DNA of 64,000 nucleotides from Malurus cyaneus samueli (taxonomy: Eukaryota > Chordata > Aves > Passeriformes > Maluridae), in contig CM019216.1 in NCBI GenBank assembly GCA_009741485.1, positions 45,025,361 to 45,089,360 on the forward strand. The letters run 5' to 3'. The notes under the pieces were generated by a model. The model was given only the letters and a program-made list of their open reading frames with translations. It made no database searches and was not told where the DNA came from. A program made the translations under genes and the position numbers. This document shows, piece by piece, positions 1 through 11,452 of the stretch. Numbering within the stretch: the first letter of the stretch is position 1; each line of letters starts with the position of its first letter.

Positions 1-736
1 CTTATGTTAAGTGACAGCATAAATGACTGCATTTGAGAGCCTGTGGAGTCACAGTTGGTGACAAAACCAGAGGACACCATCTCCTCATCTAGGAACAAAA
101 ATGTGTGCTCTGTTTGACATCGGGCTGCTCTGGTCAGTTCAAAGGCTACATTCAGGTTGGGACTTTGGCTGTGAAGAGAATTTTAAGCAGTGATAATTCT
201 TGCTGCATCTCACAGTCTTGTTTCTTTTCCCAGGCACGAACAACTCCTACTGTTGCCTGACCTTGCAACTAACATGGCGTTCTCCCCCATCAACACAAAA
301 GTTCTCATGCTTTTAACTTGTCTTTCAAGCACATGTTCTTTACGTTTCAAAACTTCTATCACAATGAAAATATGACTTCTTGACAAGTCTCTTTCAATGG
401 AAGAGTGAGTCCTTGCATTTCTCAAACTGTGGCTCAGTTCAAATGGCCTGTGACTCTCTGCCAGATCAGTTGAATCTGTGTCCAGCTTGCAGGTTTTAGC
501 TGTGGCTCAGGGAGACCTCTAGAAAAGTTTCTTTTGGGCTTCACCATTTAGTGAGCAATGTGATAGACAGAAAGGTTAAGCCAGGTGCCCATGGGTGAGT
601 CAGCAAATCAGCATTTCTATGAGCAGAAACCACAAGCCCTTTGCCCCAAGCCAGAAAAACAACTCCCAGGCAAACACATGCCAGCACAGATAACATCTAC
701 CATCCAGCACGAGACAAGCTTAGTAATTTTTCATAC
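1..736 (-). other. ROS1 intron 22 (partial)
   Basis: Sequence downstream of exon 22. I searched the - strand for the expected next ROS1 segment (end of FN3 5 and start of the third propeller) and saw none. The intron continues beyond position 1. No recognisable repeat. Confidence 0.7.
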
Positions 737-999
737 CTGAAACCTTACTGTGAGGCTGGGAAGCACATCCTTGAGAGAAAACTGCATCTGGGTGGGTTCA
801 ACATTGATTTCAATCCACTCCGTGAAAGTGCCAGCAGTGCTGCTCTGATTCAATAATTGATAATAAACCCTGAACTGCGTTAATATTCCGTTGTCCCTTT
901 CAGGTCTGTCCCACCTGAGCTCCACAAAGACTTTCCCATCACTGTCTTGTAGATTATTTTGTAACCCATATATTCTAGGGTTCATAGGAGCTGAAGGAA
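737..999 (-). CDS. ROS1: ROS1 exon 22: FN3 domain 5 (residues 1044-1131), last exon in window
   Basis: Begins PSAPMNPRIYGLQNNLQDSD, continues VFVELRWDRPERDNGILTQF and ends VLPSLTVRFQ. The VPSAPxNPRI start, the WxxPxxxNGxLTxF core and the xRFQV end match FN3 5 of mammalian ROS1. The acceptor is TTTTTTTATACAG and the donor is TTTCAG|GTATGA. Exit is phase 0. No further ROS1 exon is visible in 1-736. Confidence 0.96.
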
Positions 1000-1825
1000 C
1001 TGTATAAAAAAATAAAGATAAAATCCACAGAACAAAATATTCCTATTAAAACACAAACTCTACCTCACAGTTAACTCTTAGTTTTGAGCCTGAGCTTTAC
1101 AACCCCAGTGCTGACAGAGACAGATAGCAATCGGTGAGGTGCAAACTGCAGAAGATCATCTAAAATTTCATGGTAATTCCTTTCTGTTTTTCACCTCTGT
1201 GTGGCTATCTGATTTTAACTTGCCTAGGCTGAAGAAAGAGCTGTGGAAGGAAACAATGTGCTCCTGCACTGAGATTGGGACATATCTATTTAGCCAAGTC
1301 CTGCAAGTAAGCGTGGTGCTGTACAACACAGAACGTATTCTACCCCCTCTCCTATTCACTTCAAAATCTGCTGCATCTCATAAGCTAGAAACTTTATGTG
1401 CTTCAGTCACTCAACTGTATATTTCAGCTAACTTAATTCTGATGTGCATAAGAGCAAAACTAAATACCGAAGCAAGAGTAAAATGGGCACAACATTTATA
1501 AACAATCTAATAAGTGGTTAAGATATTGCATGCAACCTTTGGTGTTCATTGTCAAGAATTCAATTCCTCTTCCTCGCGCATAGTCATAGGCACATGGTGA
1601 ATATATTGTCATGCATTTTCTGTTCTGAATTCTATTACTTCAATTGTCTGCATTTATGTTTGCAATAGATAATTGCCAAAGGTACTCAGAAACATGTCCT
1701 TGCAACCCTGCCTGCAGCTGACTAGCTCTGAAAGCTTCTGATCCTGCTCCAGGGTTTCACTTGCCGACACTGAGCTGCTCCCAGTACCCATTAAATGTGA
1801 GGAACAGGATTTAACATTTTAATAC
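1000..1825 (-). other. ROS1 intron 21
   Basis: GT-AG intron of 826 bp between exons 21 and 22. The open frame of about 120 codons on the + strand at 1139-1501 has no recognisable domain and lies in intron sequence. Nothing else seen. Confidence 0.8.
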
Positions 1826-1988
1826 CTCCTTCAGGGGCTCGAAGGGATACAGATGTCATTGGTGCCTTGCCCCAGTATGTGTAGGGAGTGACAGTAAACT
1901 CAAAGGGTGTAAATGGTTCCAGCCAATCCACTTGGTAGGATGGTACTGTCAGGTTATGGGGATGGAGGCATCCTTCACTCTCCAGAGA
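1826..1988 (-). CDS. ROS1: ROS1 exon 21: FN3 domain 4, second part (residues 990-1044)
   Basis: Encodes SLESEGCLHPHNLTVPSYQV, then DWLEPFTPFEFTVTPYTYWG and KAPMTSVSLRAPEG. The LEPxxxFxxxVTPYTYWGKxPxTSxSLRAPE end matches mammalian ROS1 and the FN3 F-G strands. The acceptor is TTATTTCATTTACAG and the donor is GGAG|GTATTA. Exit is phase 1; the join with exon 22 makes valine. NLT is a sequon. Confidence 0.96.
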
Positions 1989-2563
1989 CTGTAAATGAAA
2001 TAAAATAGAAGTACAAAATAAAGTAAGACTTTTTTCCTACTCAGAAAGGCCTTCAGTTTTCAAAAACTCCCTCACCAAACTGATCAACTAAACCAAAACA
2101 CAGCTTCTCTTCCTGTGAGTGGTCATTGTTTCACCACTCCTGTGGCACTGTAATGATGTGTGGCAATGTGCCAGCAAAATGTCCTTTGAATTTAAAGTAA
2201 AGCTTGATACTTTAATGATCAGAAATGCACTAAAGTTAAGGCTGGGTGAAGGCTAGATTCCACATTCAGGCAAAGGCTGTCCCACTGTGATTTCAGAGGA
2301 CACTCCTGTGTCTGAGTTACTGTGAGAATGCTTTTCATTGCTTTTTGAGCACTGTGAGCTCCTTGCTGCCAGCCCAGAGCCACAGCTGGCTGCAGTGCTG
2401 GAGAAACGGGACAACGGCACTCAGTTTACAATTTTGTTTGGTTCTTGACCAATTTGAAAATGCTGAAGAAACAAACTGTATTTCTTCTTAAAAACAGATA
2501 TATCAGCAAGTAGATGCAGTAATACATGTAGATAACACAGAGGGATTGCATCAATATCCTCAC
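1989..2563 (-). other. ROS1 intron 20
   Basis: GT-AG intron of 575 bp between exons 20 and 21. No repeat or additional exon recognised. Confidence 0.8.
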
Positions 2564-2721
2564 TTGTAGAGCTTTTGATCCCACGCAGTAAAAGACAGTT
2601 CCCCATTCCACTTCTGTGGAGGGACTCCAAGTGATGTGGAAACTTGAGCCATTTCCTTTAATTCTGAAAGAAGACTCTGGCACTGAATCTGGAATCACTT
2701 TTGGTGTAAAAGAAAAATTTC
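2564..2721 (-). CDS. ROS1: ROS1 exon 20: FN3 domain 4, first part (residues 937-989)
   Basis: Encodes NFSFTPKVIPDSVPESSFRI, then KGNGSSFHITWSPSTEVEWG and TVFYCVGSKALQ. The NFSFTPKVIPDSVxESSFRI stretch is almost identical to mammalian ROS1, and ITW holds the conserved FN3 tryptophan. The acceptor is GTTTATGGACAG and the donor is CTACAA|GTGAGG, a non-AG donor end that is needed for the frame. Exit is phase 0. Confidence 0.95.
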
Positions 2722-3031
2722 CTGTCCATAAACAGAAGAAAAAATAATTAACTAAAGGATGTGAGGAATAGGCAGACTATTCAAACGTGACTTATAGCAT
2801 GAAAGTACCATGGGAAATCTTGTAAACCATCATTAAAGGAAAAAATAAATAACACCATCCTGTATTCTTTATACCCATACCTATACTATCAGCTTTTATA
2901 ATTGCACATTATCCAGGTGTATCCTGATATCCTTATCTTTTGTCAAATGACTAAACAGTTTCAATAATGAAGGATTTCAGGCTGACAGTGAATACTTTTA
3001 TTGTGGAGTTTAGATAAAGGAAATAACGTAC

Positions 3032-3246
3032 CTGGCAAAGGTTTAAGTGATGTGTGAACAAGGGTGAAGGCTGTAAACTCTGCTGGTTGTGAGAAGGGAA
3101 TGCTTAGGCTCTGATTGACTTCCTGGGCTGTAATGAACCGAAGCCTATTAATCCAGAACAGACGACCGCTGTAATATTCCAGCGCACCCTGAGATATTTC
3201 TGAGGTACTCCACGGTGCAAATTCTGTGATGATGGCATTACCACAA
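3032..3246 (-). CDS. ROS1: ROS1 exon 19: end of beta-propeller 2 (residues 865-937)
   Basis: Encodes CGNAIITEFAPWSTSEISQG, then EYYSGRLFWINRLRFITAQE and a tail ending TSLKPLP. The ITEFAxWSTSEISQxALxYYSGRLFWIN block is highly conserved in ROS1 and closes the second propeller. The acceptor is TATGTTTTCACAG and the donor is GCCAG|GTACGT. Entry is phase 2 and exit phase 1. Confidence 0.97.
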
Positions 3247-4773
3247 CTGTGAAAACATATATGAAATCAACAAACTGATAGCACACATGTAAAGGGAACA
3301 GATTTATGCAATGCTTGACATATTGGTAAGTTTCTTATCATTCAAATTCTCAATACTCATGTAGGAGGCAGGAAAACAAATCAAAAAGTTTTCTTTAAGC
3401 TCTGTAAAGCCGATCACTTTTCAGAATATGAAACATTGCAGGAAAAAACAAAAATACATTTGTTCCCTTTATTTCATTGGAAAATAATTATAAAATGGAT
3501 TAATATTCTACTGCATTAATGCATTGGTATTCTGAAAATTCAGCCCACCTTCTCTCAGCAATTCCACTGAACAATGAAGTCTACTTCAGAGCGTGAGATT
3601 CATTCTATTTCACTACATCAGGAACCCAGATTTTTTTGACCCTGCTAGTTTCCTTCCATTATTTATTAAACTCTATTAACATTTTTCTGCAGTGGGATCA
3701 CTGGTGATTTAATCTGCCTTGTATATTGTATGTCAAAACTTCCAGGCCTTTTTAGGTCCCAATTTATCTTCTGGCTAAAAGATTAAATATGTTGTAAGAG
3801 GCATCATTTTGCCATCTCAGAAATGTCTTTGAGCTTAGACACATGCTATCAAAAACAAATTTGGAAAGGCTTTGACGCACCATCAGGTCCATTAGGATGG
3901 ATTACTTCTAATCTCTGTATTCTGGCATGCCAAGGACAATGATTTATGGCTGCCAATTTGTTCACAATGAGGCTGCATGTTCCAGCTAAAACTAATCAAC
4001 ATATTTTGATTCCTTAAGTGTTTACTATTAATCATAGCAAGTCTAAAATCAGTCAGAAAATTCAGCTGATTCCACACAAAGCCAGCCTGCAACATTGTGA
4101 GCACATGTAAATACAGATGCTGCTCAATTCAGTTAAAGATACTTAAGATGATGCTTGAAAAAAATAATGGAATTCTCCATAAGGAAGGGAGCAAAAACAT
4201 AGTTTCACAAACTACTATGTGTTATAGACTTGACACTTGGAGAACCACCATTCTTCTCAAGGTTTTAGGATGTAACCAAGCTAACCCATAAATGTGGTTT
4301 GTTATGGTTTGTCTTTTTAAACTTTGCCTTTCAGAAACCATTTCATGTTCCGGATGATCAAGAGCCTGCTGAGTTCTGTTTGCTCAGGTGAGAAAGAGGT
4401 GTCAGTTCAAGTCCTGAGCTTCATCAAAGATAAGCAAGTTACAGAGCTCCAGGCACTTGGGAGCTGTCAAGTGTTGTAAATGCCAAGTTGAGATAGACAA
4501 TAAACAGCAATTATTTCCTAAAGCTAAGTCTAAAAATTGATGAGCATGACCTCAGTTCAGTTGAGGTTCTGTACCGTGTTTCTCTCACTGTAAACTGTCT
4601 TACCAACCACCTCAACAGTTTGCCATCAGTTAGCCGTGATCATTAGCTCTTCTTTTTGTTTACTGTTAAATTAGTAAATGGTGTTCTCAGCACTGGACAC
4701 CATTTTTTTCTGAAAGAGTATTACAAAAACTGGAAAATACAAACTTTCTTACCTCTCCTGTATGTTTACTTAC
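3247..4773 (-). other. ROS1 intron 18
   Basis: GT-AG intron of 1527 bp between exons 18 and 19. AT-rich, with no recognisable repeat or exon. Confidence 0.8.
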
Positions 4774-4874
4774 CCTTCCTTGCAGAGAGAAGCTCTGTAT
4801 AGGTTTAGACATAGACTATCTTGCACAAGCCAGTAAAGAAAACCATAGGTGGGATCCAAAGTTACACCAACCAC
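4774..4874 (-). CDS. ROS1: ROS1 exon 18: beta-propeller 2 (residues 832-865)
   Basis: A 101-nt exon encodes VVGVTLDPTYGFLYWLVQDS, then LCLNLYRASLCKE. LTLDxxxGxLYWLVQDS is shared with mammalian ROS1. The acceptor is ACTGTTTTTCCTTAG and the donor is GAAGG|GTAAGT. Exit is phase 2. The preceding intron (4875-8557) is the largest in this half of the gene and holds the (GGAA)n tract. Confidence 0.95.
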
Positions 4875-7800
4875 CTAAGGAAAAACAGTCCAAATAGCAA
4901 TTTGAGCACACCTTTGCTTCTGAGCTAAGAGTCCTTGGGCAGAACAGTTGTCTAGACATCATCATGAGTAGCTATTTATTGGCAAAAATAGCATTACTAC
5001 CATGAATGTTTACTCTGACACAAAAAGAGATAGCACTAGAAAATAATCAGGTCCTTGGTGGACACCTATTTATAGCAGCTGATTTTATTAACACCTGTCA
5101 CAGTGTTCATCCCTGGAGCATCTGAGTACTTCAGATATGATGGCAATAGAATATCAAGTGATTAGTGGAACAACCCATCAAAAGCTCCAGAATACCTCTG
5201 GTATTTTAACATTTTTTGTCTGAAACAGGTGGGTGGTATCCAGTCTGAAACTCAGAATCCCCTTTTAAAGGAAGTACTTCAGATCTTTTGTCTTGTTTTA
5301 CAGCTTTGATTTATACATAAAGTATTTAATGTGCTGCATTTCTTATGGAAAATAGATGCAAAATTTTAATTCATTTATTTGATTAAGGAGGCAATTTGAA
5401 TATTTAAATTTTTGTAAGTAATTTATTATTAAATAAAGGGGGGGGCAGGAAATTAAGCAATCTTCCTGTTCATTACTTCAATGTTTCATCTTCCTTTAAG
5501 TGAGGTGAAAGATTTGTTGTTTCTTTTTAATATGATCTAATATTCAAAATAAAAGTTTTCTTGTTTCTGCAGTAAACAACAGATCCAACACCATATGTAG
5601 CAGCAATAAAAATCAGACATTTAATAATCTGTTCTGTGAATAAAAAAGAATTTGCTTCCACAAGTTAGTCTGCTAAATGTTAGCAAGTTTAGTCTATTTT
5701 ATATCATTAGCACAGCTTACAAGTTGTTAGAGGCCTCTCTGAACATGTTTTCCAGCAGCTCTCAAACTTCCCATGCAAACACTAGTCATAACTATTCTTT
5801 TATAAGCTTAAATTTCCATTATGTATGTAAGTGGAACAGCCTTTTTTTTCCTAACTCTTCATTAATAAACTGCAGAAGATGATGACAGGAAAGCAAATGC
5901 TATATCACTTAGTTGTCTGCTGCTCCTTATGCAATCACATTCTTGACATATTTCTGTTGACATTGTATGTCAGAAAATCAAGGTTTGAATGATTGCTCCT
6001 GTAGGTTGTCCTGTTAAAAATATCTCACAGCGTGTATGTTCCTGAGTGTATATTTAGTCAGCCATGCTATATTTTATCCCTTTTACCTATTTTCCCTCCC
6101 ATGCTCAACACCAAAAGACATCTTCCTGACTTTATGTTGCTTTTTTAAACATTTGGGTCTTTCTTCCTTGCCCCATTTCTTTTTTTCTGCAACTATTACA
6201 TTTTCCCAGAGACGTGTCTATCCTCTTTCTCCTGATCCCTGTATCACCATTATTAAAAGGCAAATAAATATTTGTACTATTCATTTTCAGGAGTTAGGCA
6301 GGAATTTAACACCTCCCTGCTGTTATGCTTCAAAAAGAGGCAAACATTTCCCAGTTCCTGGAGGTATTAATCTCTGGGCACCGTCGTTGTGATGGTGCAA
6401 CATAACTGAACATGGCGAGATGCAGGATAAATTCAGTTATTTGGAATACCCTTTGACTAGAAATATTAAGGGACCACACTTAGAGGGTCCTGGCCTCAAT
6501 CCCATATAATGCACCTTGCTGCTCCCCTATAAATTATTTTTGTCCCAGCCACATTGTACGGTGTAAACAACTCACGAAGTGCTTTGGGAATTCTGTGCCA
6601 GACCCTAAGTTGGAATAAATCAGAGTAGCTCTGCTGAAATCAATCAAGCTATGCCAATACACACCAGCTGAGCTAAACAACTGATTGGAAAATAAAATAA
6701 TTGCCATAAAAGGATCTAGCTCCTGCCAAAGAAATTAGACTTTCAAAGCTCTGCCCTTGTATTTGTTTAGGAAACCTGCCATTTTCACAGTAGTCGCTTC
6801 TATTCCTATTCCTACCATTCAGATCTCAAGCTAAAAGGAGGTACAGCTATAAACTGCTGAAGATCCAGCTAAATTCTTTATTAGAAAAACAAATGGTAAA
6901 TACCAGTGAGAACCACTTATGTGGAGAACATGTTTTAACTGCTGGATAACATTGCATCTCTGTTTTACCACTGAGGTAAGACGTGCTCTTTTCAGGTAAA
7001 GGACTTCATTGTGCAAGGAAGATTCATATTCATACCTTTGCAAACATGTATTCCCCTCTTGATATTGAGACAATAATGACCAGTTCAACAATTCCACCAT
7101 TAAAGAATGCTGTGCTGCCTTTTTTTTTTTTTCTGATAGTTTCATTCTGGGTTTTATTTTACACAAAGAAACACCTGTCAGCTGTAACTGGTCACTTCTC
7201 AATCTAGACATTTTTGCTTGGCTTTTTGCCTGTGTGCATCACAGCAGGAGGCTGAGTTCAGGAAGTCAGTGCACAGATTAGGGCAGCAGAGAAGCAGGAG
7301 AGGAGATGTTTGCTTGTAGGAGGTGTGAATAAGTGAATGGTTGAAGGCTGGTATCACTGACATAGAGAAAGGTGCAGAAAAAAAAAAAAAATGACAGGAC
7401 CAGACAAGCAGTCTTATTGCTGCCAAGGTTCTTGAAAGCAAGAACAAGAAATTTGAGGTTAGCATGAGGCGATCCAGAGAAGCGAGTAGTGAATCAAGAG
7501 AGAAGGGAAGAAAGTTGAGGTTTGCCACTTAGAATAAACTGGAACTTGACAGTTGTTTGCAACAGACCATCCAGAGGATATGTGTTAAATCCAAGTGTGC
7601 CACTGAGCTTGGACAGCATACATCTTTCCACCGAGCCAGCCCCCACAGAGAGGCTGGGAGTCTAGTACTGGAAGATGCATTGATCCTTCTCAGCACAGAC
7701 ATTTCTCTCAGGTGTAAAAGTTTTGCAGGTTTGCAAGTTGAGCAGGTGCCACACCAGAACTGGCTTTTTTTCTCCCCAAACCCTCATGGATGTAACAGAC

Positions 7801-8557
7801 CTGTGAGATGGAAGGAGTGGAAGGAAGGGGAGGAAGGAAGGAGGAAGGAAAGGAAGGAGGAAGGAAGGAAGGAAGGAAGGAAGGAAGGAAGGAAGAAGGA
7901 AGGAAGAAGGAAGGAAGGAAGAGGAAGGAAGGAAGGAAGGAAGCAAGGAAGGAAGGAAGGAAGGAAGGAAGGAAGGAAGGAAGGAAGGCGCGAAAGGAAG
8001 GAAGGAAGGAAGGAAGGAAGGAAGGAAGGAAGGAAGGAAGGAAGGAAGGAAGGAAGGAAGGAAGGAAGGAAGGAAGGAAGGAATATGCAGTTGATCAAAA
8101 GACCCTGGCAGATCTTTTCACAAAGAGAAAAGTTCTCAAAGTTCTTCCACTGTGTAGGCAACACCAAATCCCAGTTACTGAGAATGAGGTCAAATCTCAC
8201 ATGGTGGCAGAGGCAGGATGGATTTGGAGAAGACAAAAATTATCTATGAGGAGCCAGCAGTGAACCAAGTTTTTAAGAGACTTGATAGGACATCAAAGAG
8301 GGATGAATGGAGAAGAAAGGCAGGGGCGACGTCAGCAGGGATGTAGAGGTGAGCAGCTCCTCAGGGAGAAGGGGGCTTCTTGCAAGACATCATTTGGCAA
8401 AAAGGAAATACCTTTCACATGGGGGAAGGAGTAGCATTACAACCACAATTTTGACAACTATGAACACTGATTACGTTGAAGACATCTAAATACTAAAACA
8501 CACCCCACCACTCCACCCCATCACTCCAAAAAGAGAGAAAAGTAAAAAACCAGTCAC
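4875..8557 (-). other. ROS1 intron 17
   Basis: Intron of 3683 bp between exons 17 and 18, the longest in this half of the gene. It contains an eight-G run (5438-5445), short A and T runs near 7123 and 7380, and the large (GGAA)n tract at 7809-8083. No other recognisable element. Confidence 0.85.
7809..8083 (+). repeat. (GGAA)n microsatellite, about 275 bp
   Basis: A nearly pure tetranucleotide tract (GGAA on +, TTCC on the ROS1 sense strand). The first 110 bp are interrupted by GGAGGAA and GGAAGAAGG variants. A single GGCGCGAAAGG break lies near 7985-7997, followed by about 85 bp of unbroken repeats. Open frames rich in GRKE or LPSF across it are artefacts of the repeat. GGAA is the core of ETS-family binding sites, so dense arrays can act as regulatory elements in some contexts; that role here is speculative. 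Confidence 0.97.
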
Positions 8558-8749
8558 CTGTTTACCAGAAAACCGTGGCTGTTCTTGTAACATGAGATAC
8601 TCCTCTCCGTTCAGCCTTGTGCTCTCCACTGAGTACATTGTGGCCCAGTACAAATAGCCATTTACTGAATCCACTACTAGATCCTTCACTGGGAACACAA
8701 CATGAGCCACAACATCTGTATGGCCTCCCCACAGTGATTTTCTGTAGAT
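8558..8749 (-). CDS. ROS1: ROS1 exon 17: beta-propeller 2 (residues 768-831)
   Basis: This encodes 64 codons including DLVVDSVNGYLYWATMYSVE, then STRLNGEEYLMLQEQPRFSG. The DxVVDSVxGYLYWxTxYSVESTRLNGE block is nearly identical to mammalian ROS1 and is a clear YWTD blade. The acceptor is CTTTTGCCCCTAG and the donor is AAACAG|GTGACT. Phase 0 at both ends. Confidence 0.97.
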
Positions 8750-9689
8750 CTAGGGGCAAAAGAATTGACTTTAACTTCACATCTAAACCCATCACCTATG
8801 ATCAGCTGAGTGTACATTAGTGACTTTCCCACATCTATTTATCAAACGACTGTGCAAGCCTCAGGCTTTCAAAGCCTAAACCCTTTGCATTCCAAGTAAA
8901 AGGATGAAGAGTAATGCAAAATTATTAGTTCATTTTTGCCAGAAAGTAACAAAAGAAAAAAGCTGAAATAGCTTTTTCCCTTCCTTTTCCCAGTTTTGGC
9001 AGCCTTCTGTCTGACAGAATTTCTCACCCACTTCATATTCACTACTCACAAGTGTAAATGAGGGTGCAAGGCAGTGTGAAATCTGGCCTCCTAGCTCCAG
9101 TTTTTAAAACAGCTTCTGACTTTGCACTTACAAGAAATGAAAGGCATAATTTGACAGCACTGCATAAATTAGCACCACAATTTTGAAGTCAGATACCTTT
9201 TAAATAATTCACATGTCAGTGTTCCTGATATGAGCGTGTACAAAGTGCAATTGTAATTATTTTTTAACTGCAGTGATCTGCAAAATATCACGGAACAGAG
9301 GTCAATCTTGAAAATCCCTTGTGTAAACAAATAGTGCCAAATTTGATTAAAATAAAGTCCATCTAACTCTTAACTGAGATCAACAGGGCAGCTTCAATTT
9401 TCACTATCTTCGTTTACTTTTACAATATACAAAACTGTTGGTCACATGTTTGATTTGCCTGTTTTGTACCTGATGAATTCAATATCCTACATTAGTGAAT
9501 GTCAGTCAACATTTTACCCCTAACTTTTGTGCAACTGTGGAAAACAATTTAAGGAATGAAAGGCTCCTTGTTCTACACAAGGGTACCTTAGGCTGCAAGA
9601 AGTAGGGATTATTTTCCCAAATACTGCCTTATAGTCTTTCTTGTTGATTTAAGGAATTCTTTTCTTTCAAGAAGTGCAACCATACTTAC
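8750..9689 (-). other. ROS1 intron 16
   Basis: GT-AG intron of 940 bp between exons 16 and 17. AT-rich, with nothing recognisable. Confidence 0.8.
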
Positions 9690-9871
9690 TGTATTTGCTT
9701 TGCCAGCCCAATACAAGCTTTGACCCAACCAATCAAAGGCCAACATCCTTGCATTTCTGACGTCAGACACATAAGTGTTCTCACTGGTACCCTTCCTTTT
9801 GTTCAATGAGCAGGTCTGAACTTCCCCCATGGAATTAATCCAATAAAGAGTGTTATTGTACCAGTCAAGGT
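9690..9871 (-). CDS. ROS1: ROS1 exon 16: beta-propeller 2 (residues 707-767)
   Basis: Two degenerate YWTD repeats are clear: DLDWYNNTLYWINSMGEV and FDWLGQSLYWAGKANT. The D-W-Y-N-N-x-L-Y and A-F-x-W-L-G-x-x-L-Y-W-A-G-K patterns match mammalian ROS1. NNT is a sequon. The acceptor is CTTTCTTTCTTCAAG (AAG rather than the commoner CAG) and the donor is AATACA|GTAAGT, phase 0. Confidence 0.95.
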
Positions 9872-10372
9872 CTTGAAGAAAGAAAGATGTTAAGCATTAC
9901 ACAAACATGTCAGTAAAACCCCAATTTTTTAAAAAATAAAAAGCAGCCAGGCACTTCAGCTTTTTAAAAATCAATTCAAATGCACAGCTAGGCTCAGCTA
10001 ACATGAAGGTAGATGCTTATTTATAGGAAATAATGTACATATATTGTACATATATAGCTGTGATTGCTATAAATGTATGACATATTGGGACGCTGGAGAC
10101 AGAACTTCAGTTCAGAGAGTTGATTTTAGCTCTGCTGTAACTGTGGTGATGTCAGAAGGGTTTCACTAAGGATAAATTTGACTCATAAAATAGAAGGGGA
10201 TGAATCCAAAGGGTTGGCTCAGTGAAGGTGCTGCAGTGCACTGTTAGAGACTAGAGTGCTGCAATGAGAACTCTTGTCTTTCAGTTCTTGTCTTTCAGTG
10301 GGTGAAATTTATGGGGAGCTAATAAATGCCAACAAGACGGTAGCAGCAGCATTTAATTTGTTTAGTACTTAC

Positions 10373-10483
10373 CTGAAATGTTTCTTAAATGAGGGTAGAG
10401 CAGTTCTCCTGGCCCGTAGCTATCCAATCGCTGCTTCCAGAGACCGTCAGGCCCCACTGCCAACAAATATGGTTCTTCTTCAG
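10373..10483 (-). CDS. ROS1: ROS1 exon 15: start of beta-propeller 2 (residues 670-707)
   Basis: Encodes EEEPYLLAVGPDGLWKQRLD, then SYGPGELLYPHLRNIS. It corresponds to the EPPFIMAV-type first strand of the second propeller in mammals; GLW and GPGE are shared. The acceptor is CTTCCTTTACAG and the donor is TTTCAG|GTAAGT. Exit is phase 1. Confidence 0.94.
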
Positions 10484-10821
10484 CTGTAAAGGAAGAAAAC
10501 TACATTTGTGCACACCAAGCAATTTATGTATAATATTTGTTTTTCAATAGCAAGGATTCCTGTTTCTGGAAATTTACAAAAGCACCTTTAAAACTGCACC
10601 CTGTCCTAAAGAAAAGGACAAAGAAGAAATACATGAAAATATCATAATTTGAGAACTCAGAGATTCAGGGCAGGATCAGATCCAGAAAAATAAGGCAATT
10701 TGGAATCCTTCTAGATGTTTAAAAAACACTGAGGATTTGGACCTGACCTTACCAAAGTCCAGTAAAAGCCACCCCTAAGCCAATGCAGCACATTAAGCTG
10801 AAAGCTATTTTCCCCGCAGAC

Positions 10822-10826
10822 NNNNN
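10822..10826. other. Assembly gap (5 N)
   Basis: Five N bases interrupt intron 14 of ROS1. Such a short run is usually a placeholder, so the real missing length is unknown. No coding sequence is affected, because exons 14 and 15 are both complete with matching phases. Confidence 0.95.
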
Positions 10827-10982
10827 TCAGCATTTGGTGAGCTGCACTTTTCCATGAGCTGTCATTAACCCCCAGGGCACTGTGCAAACCACTTCATCGT
10901 AGAAAACTCTTTACAGAACAATGGAAAGGAATAACACCTCTTGCACCATATCAAATAATATTTTTGATAGAGTATTTACATT

Positions 10983-11026
10983 TGTAAGGCAGGTAAGTAA
11001 AAAAAATGTAAGGCAGGTAAGTAAAA
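10983..11026. repeat. 24-bp-spaced tandem duplication of a 20-mer
   Basis: The 20-mer tgtaaggcaggtaagtaaaa occurs at 10983-11002 and again, identical, at 11007-11026. It contains CAG|GTAAGT, a consensus 5' splice site, but on the + strand, antisense to ROS1. Confidence 0.9.
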
Positions 11027-11239
11027 GCATAATTAATATTGAATAGCATTATTCTACTTAGAGAATCTTACTACTTTAACTAAAAGTGAATTTAATTATT
11101 CTGTATTCTTTAATATTTCTAAGAAAAACATTTTTGTGCCCCTTATTTTGCAGTCATTGCCCAAAGTGTGTCCCTCACGAGATGGAAAGATTTATACACA
11201 ATTCATTCTTCATTTTTCCTGTGACAAAACAATTCTCAC

Positions 11240-11452
11240 CTTCTTCTAAAGTTGTACCTCTAAATGACTCTGACCATGGCCCTACACCAGCAGGAGACAC
11301 AGCTCTGACTGACACTTCATATGCTCTGAAGCTGGTCAGCCCCTTCACTGTAAGCCTCGTGTTACTAACATTTGAGACAACCCATTCCTCCTCAAATCGG
11401 TGCTGAGGTGACACTTTCACATCGTAGGTCCAGTTCTGCCAAGCAGATAAAC
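11240..11452 (-). CDS. ROS1: ROS1 exon 14: remainder of FN3 domain 3 (residues 599-670)
   Basis: The exon encodes LSAWQNWTYDVKVSPQHRFE, then VKGLTSFRAYEVSVRAVSPA and GVGPWSESFRGTTLEE. The SAWQNWTYxVKVS segment matches mammalian ROS1, and the YxVSVRAxSPxGxGPWSE end is a textbook FN3 F-G region. The acceptor is TTGCTTCTCACAG and the donor is GAAG|GTGAGA. Phase is 1 on both sides. NWT and NVS are sequons. Confidence 0.95.

Larger units (their letters stand above)
10484..11239 (-). other. ROS1 intron 14
   Basis: Intron of at least 756 bp between exons 14 and 15, containing a 5-N gap (10822-10826) and a short tandem duplication (10983-11026). Its true length is uncertain because of the gap. Confidence 0.85.

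Noticed and set aside
7557..8263. Open frames of up to 230 codons (GRKE-rich on +, LPSF-rich on -) across 7.5-8.3 kb
   Set aside because: They exist only because (GGAA)n has no stop codon in any frame; they lie inside a ROS1 intron.
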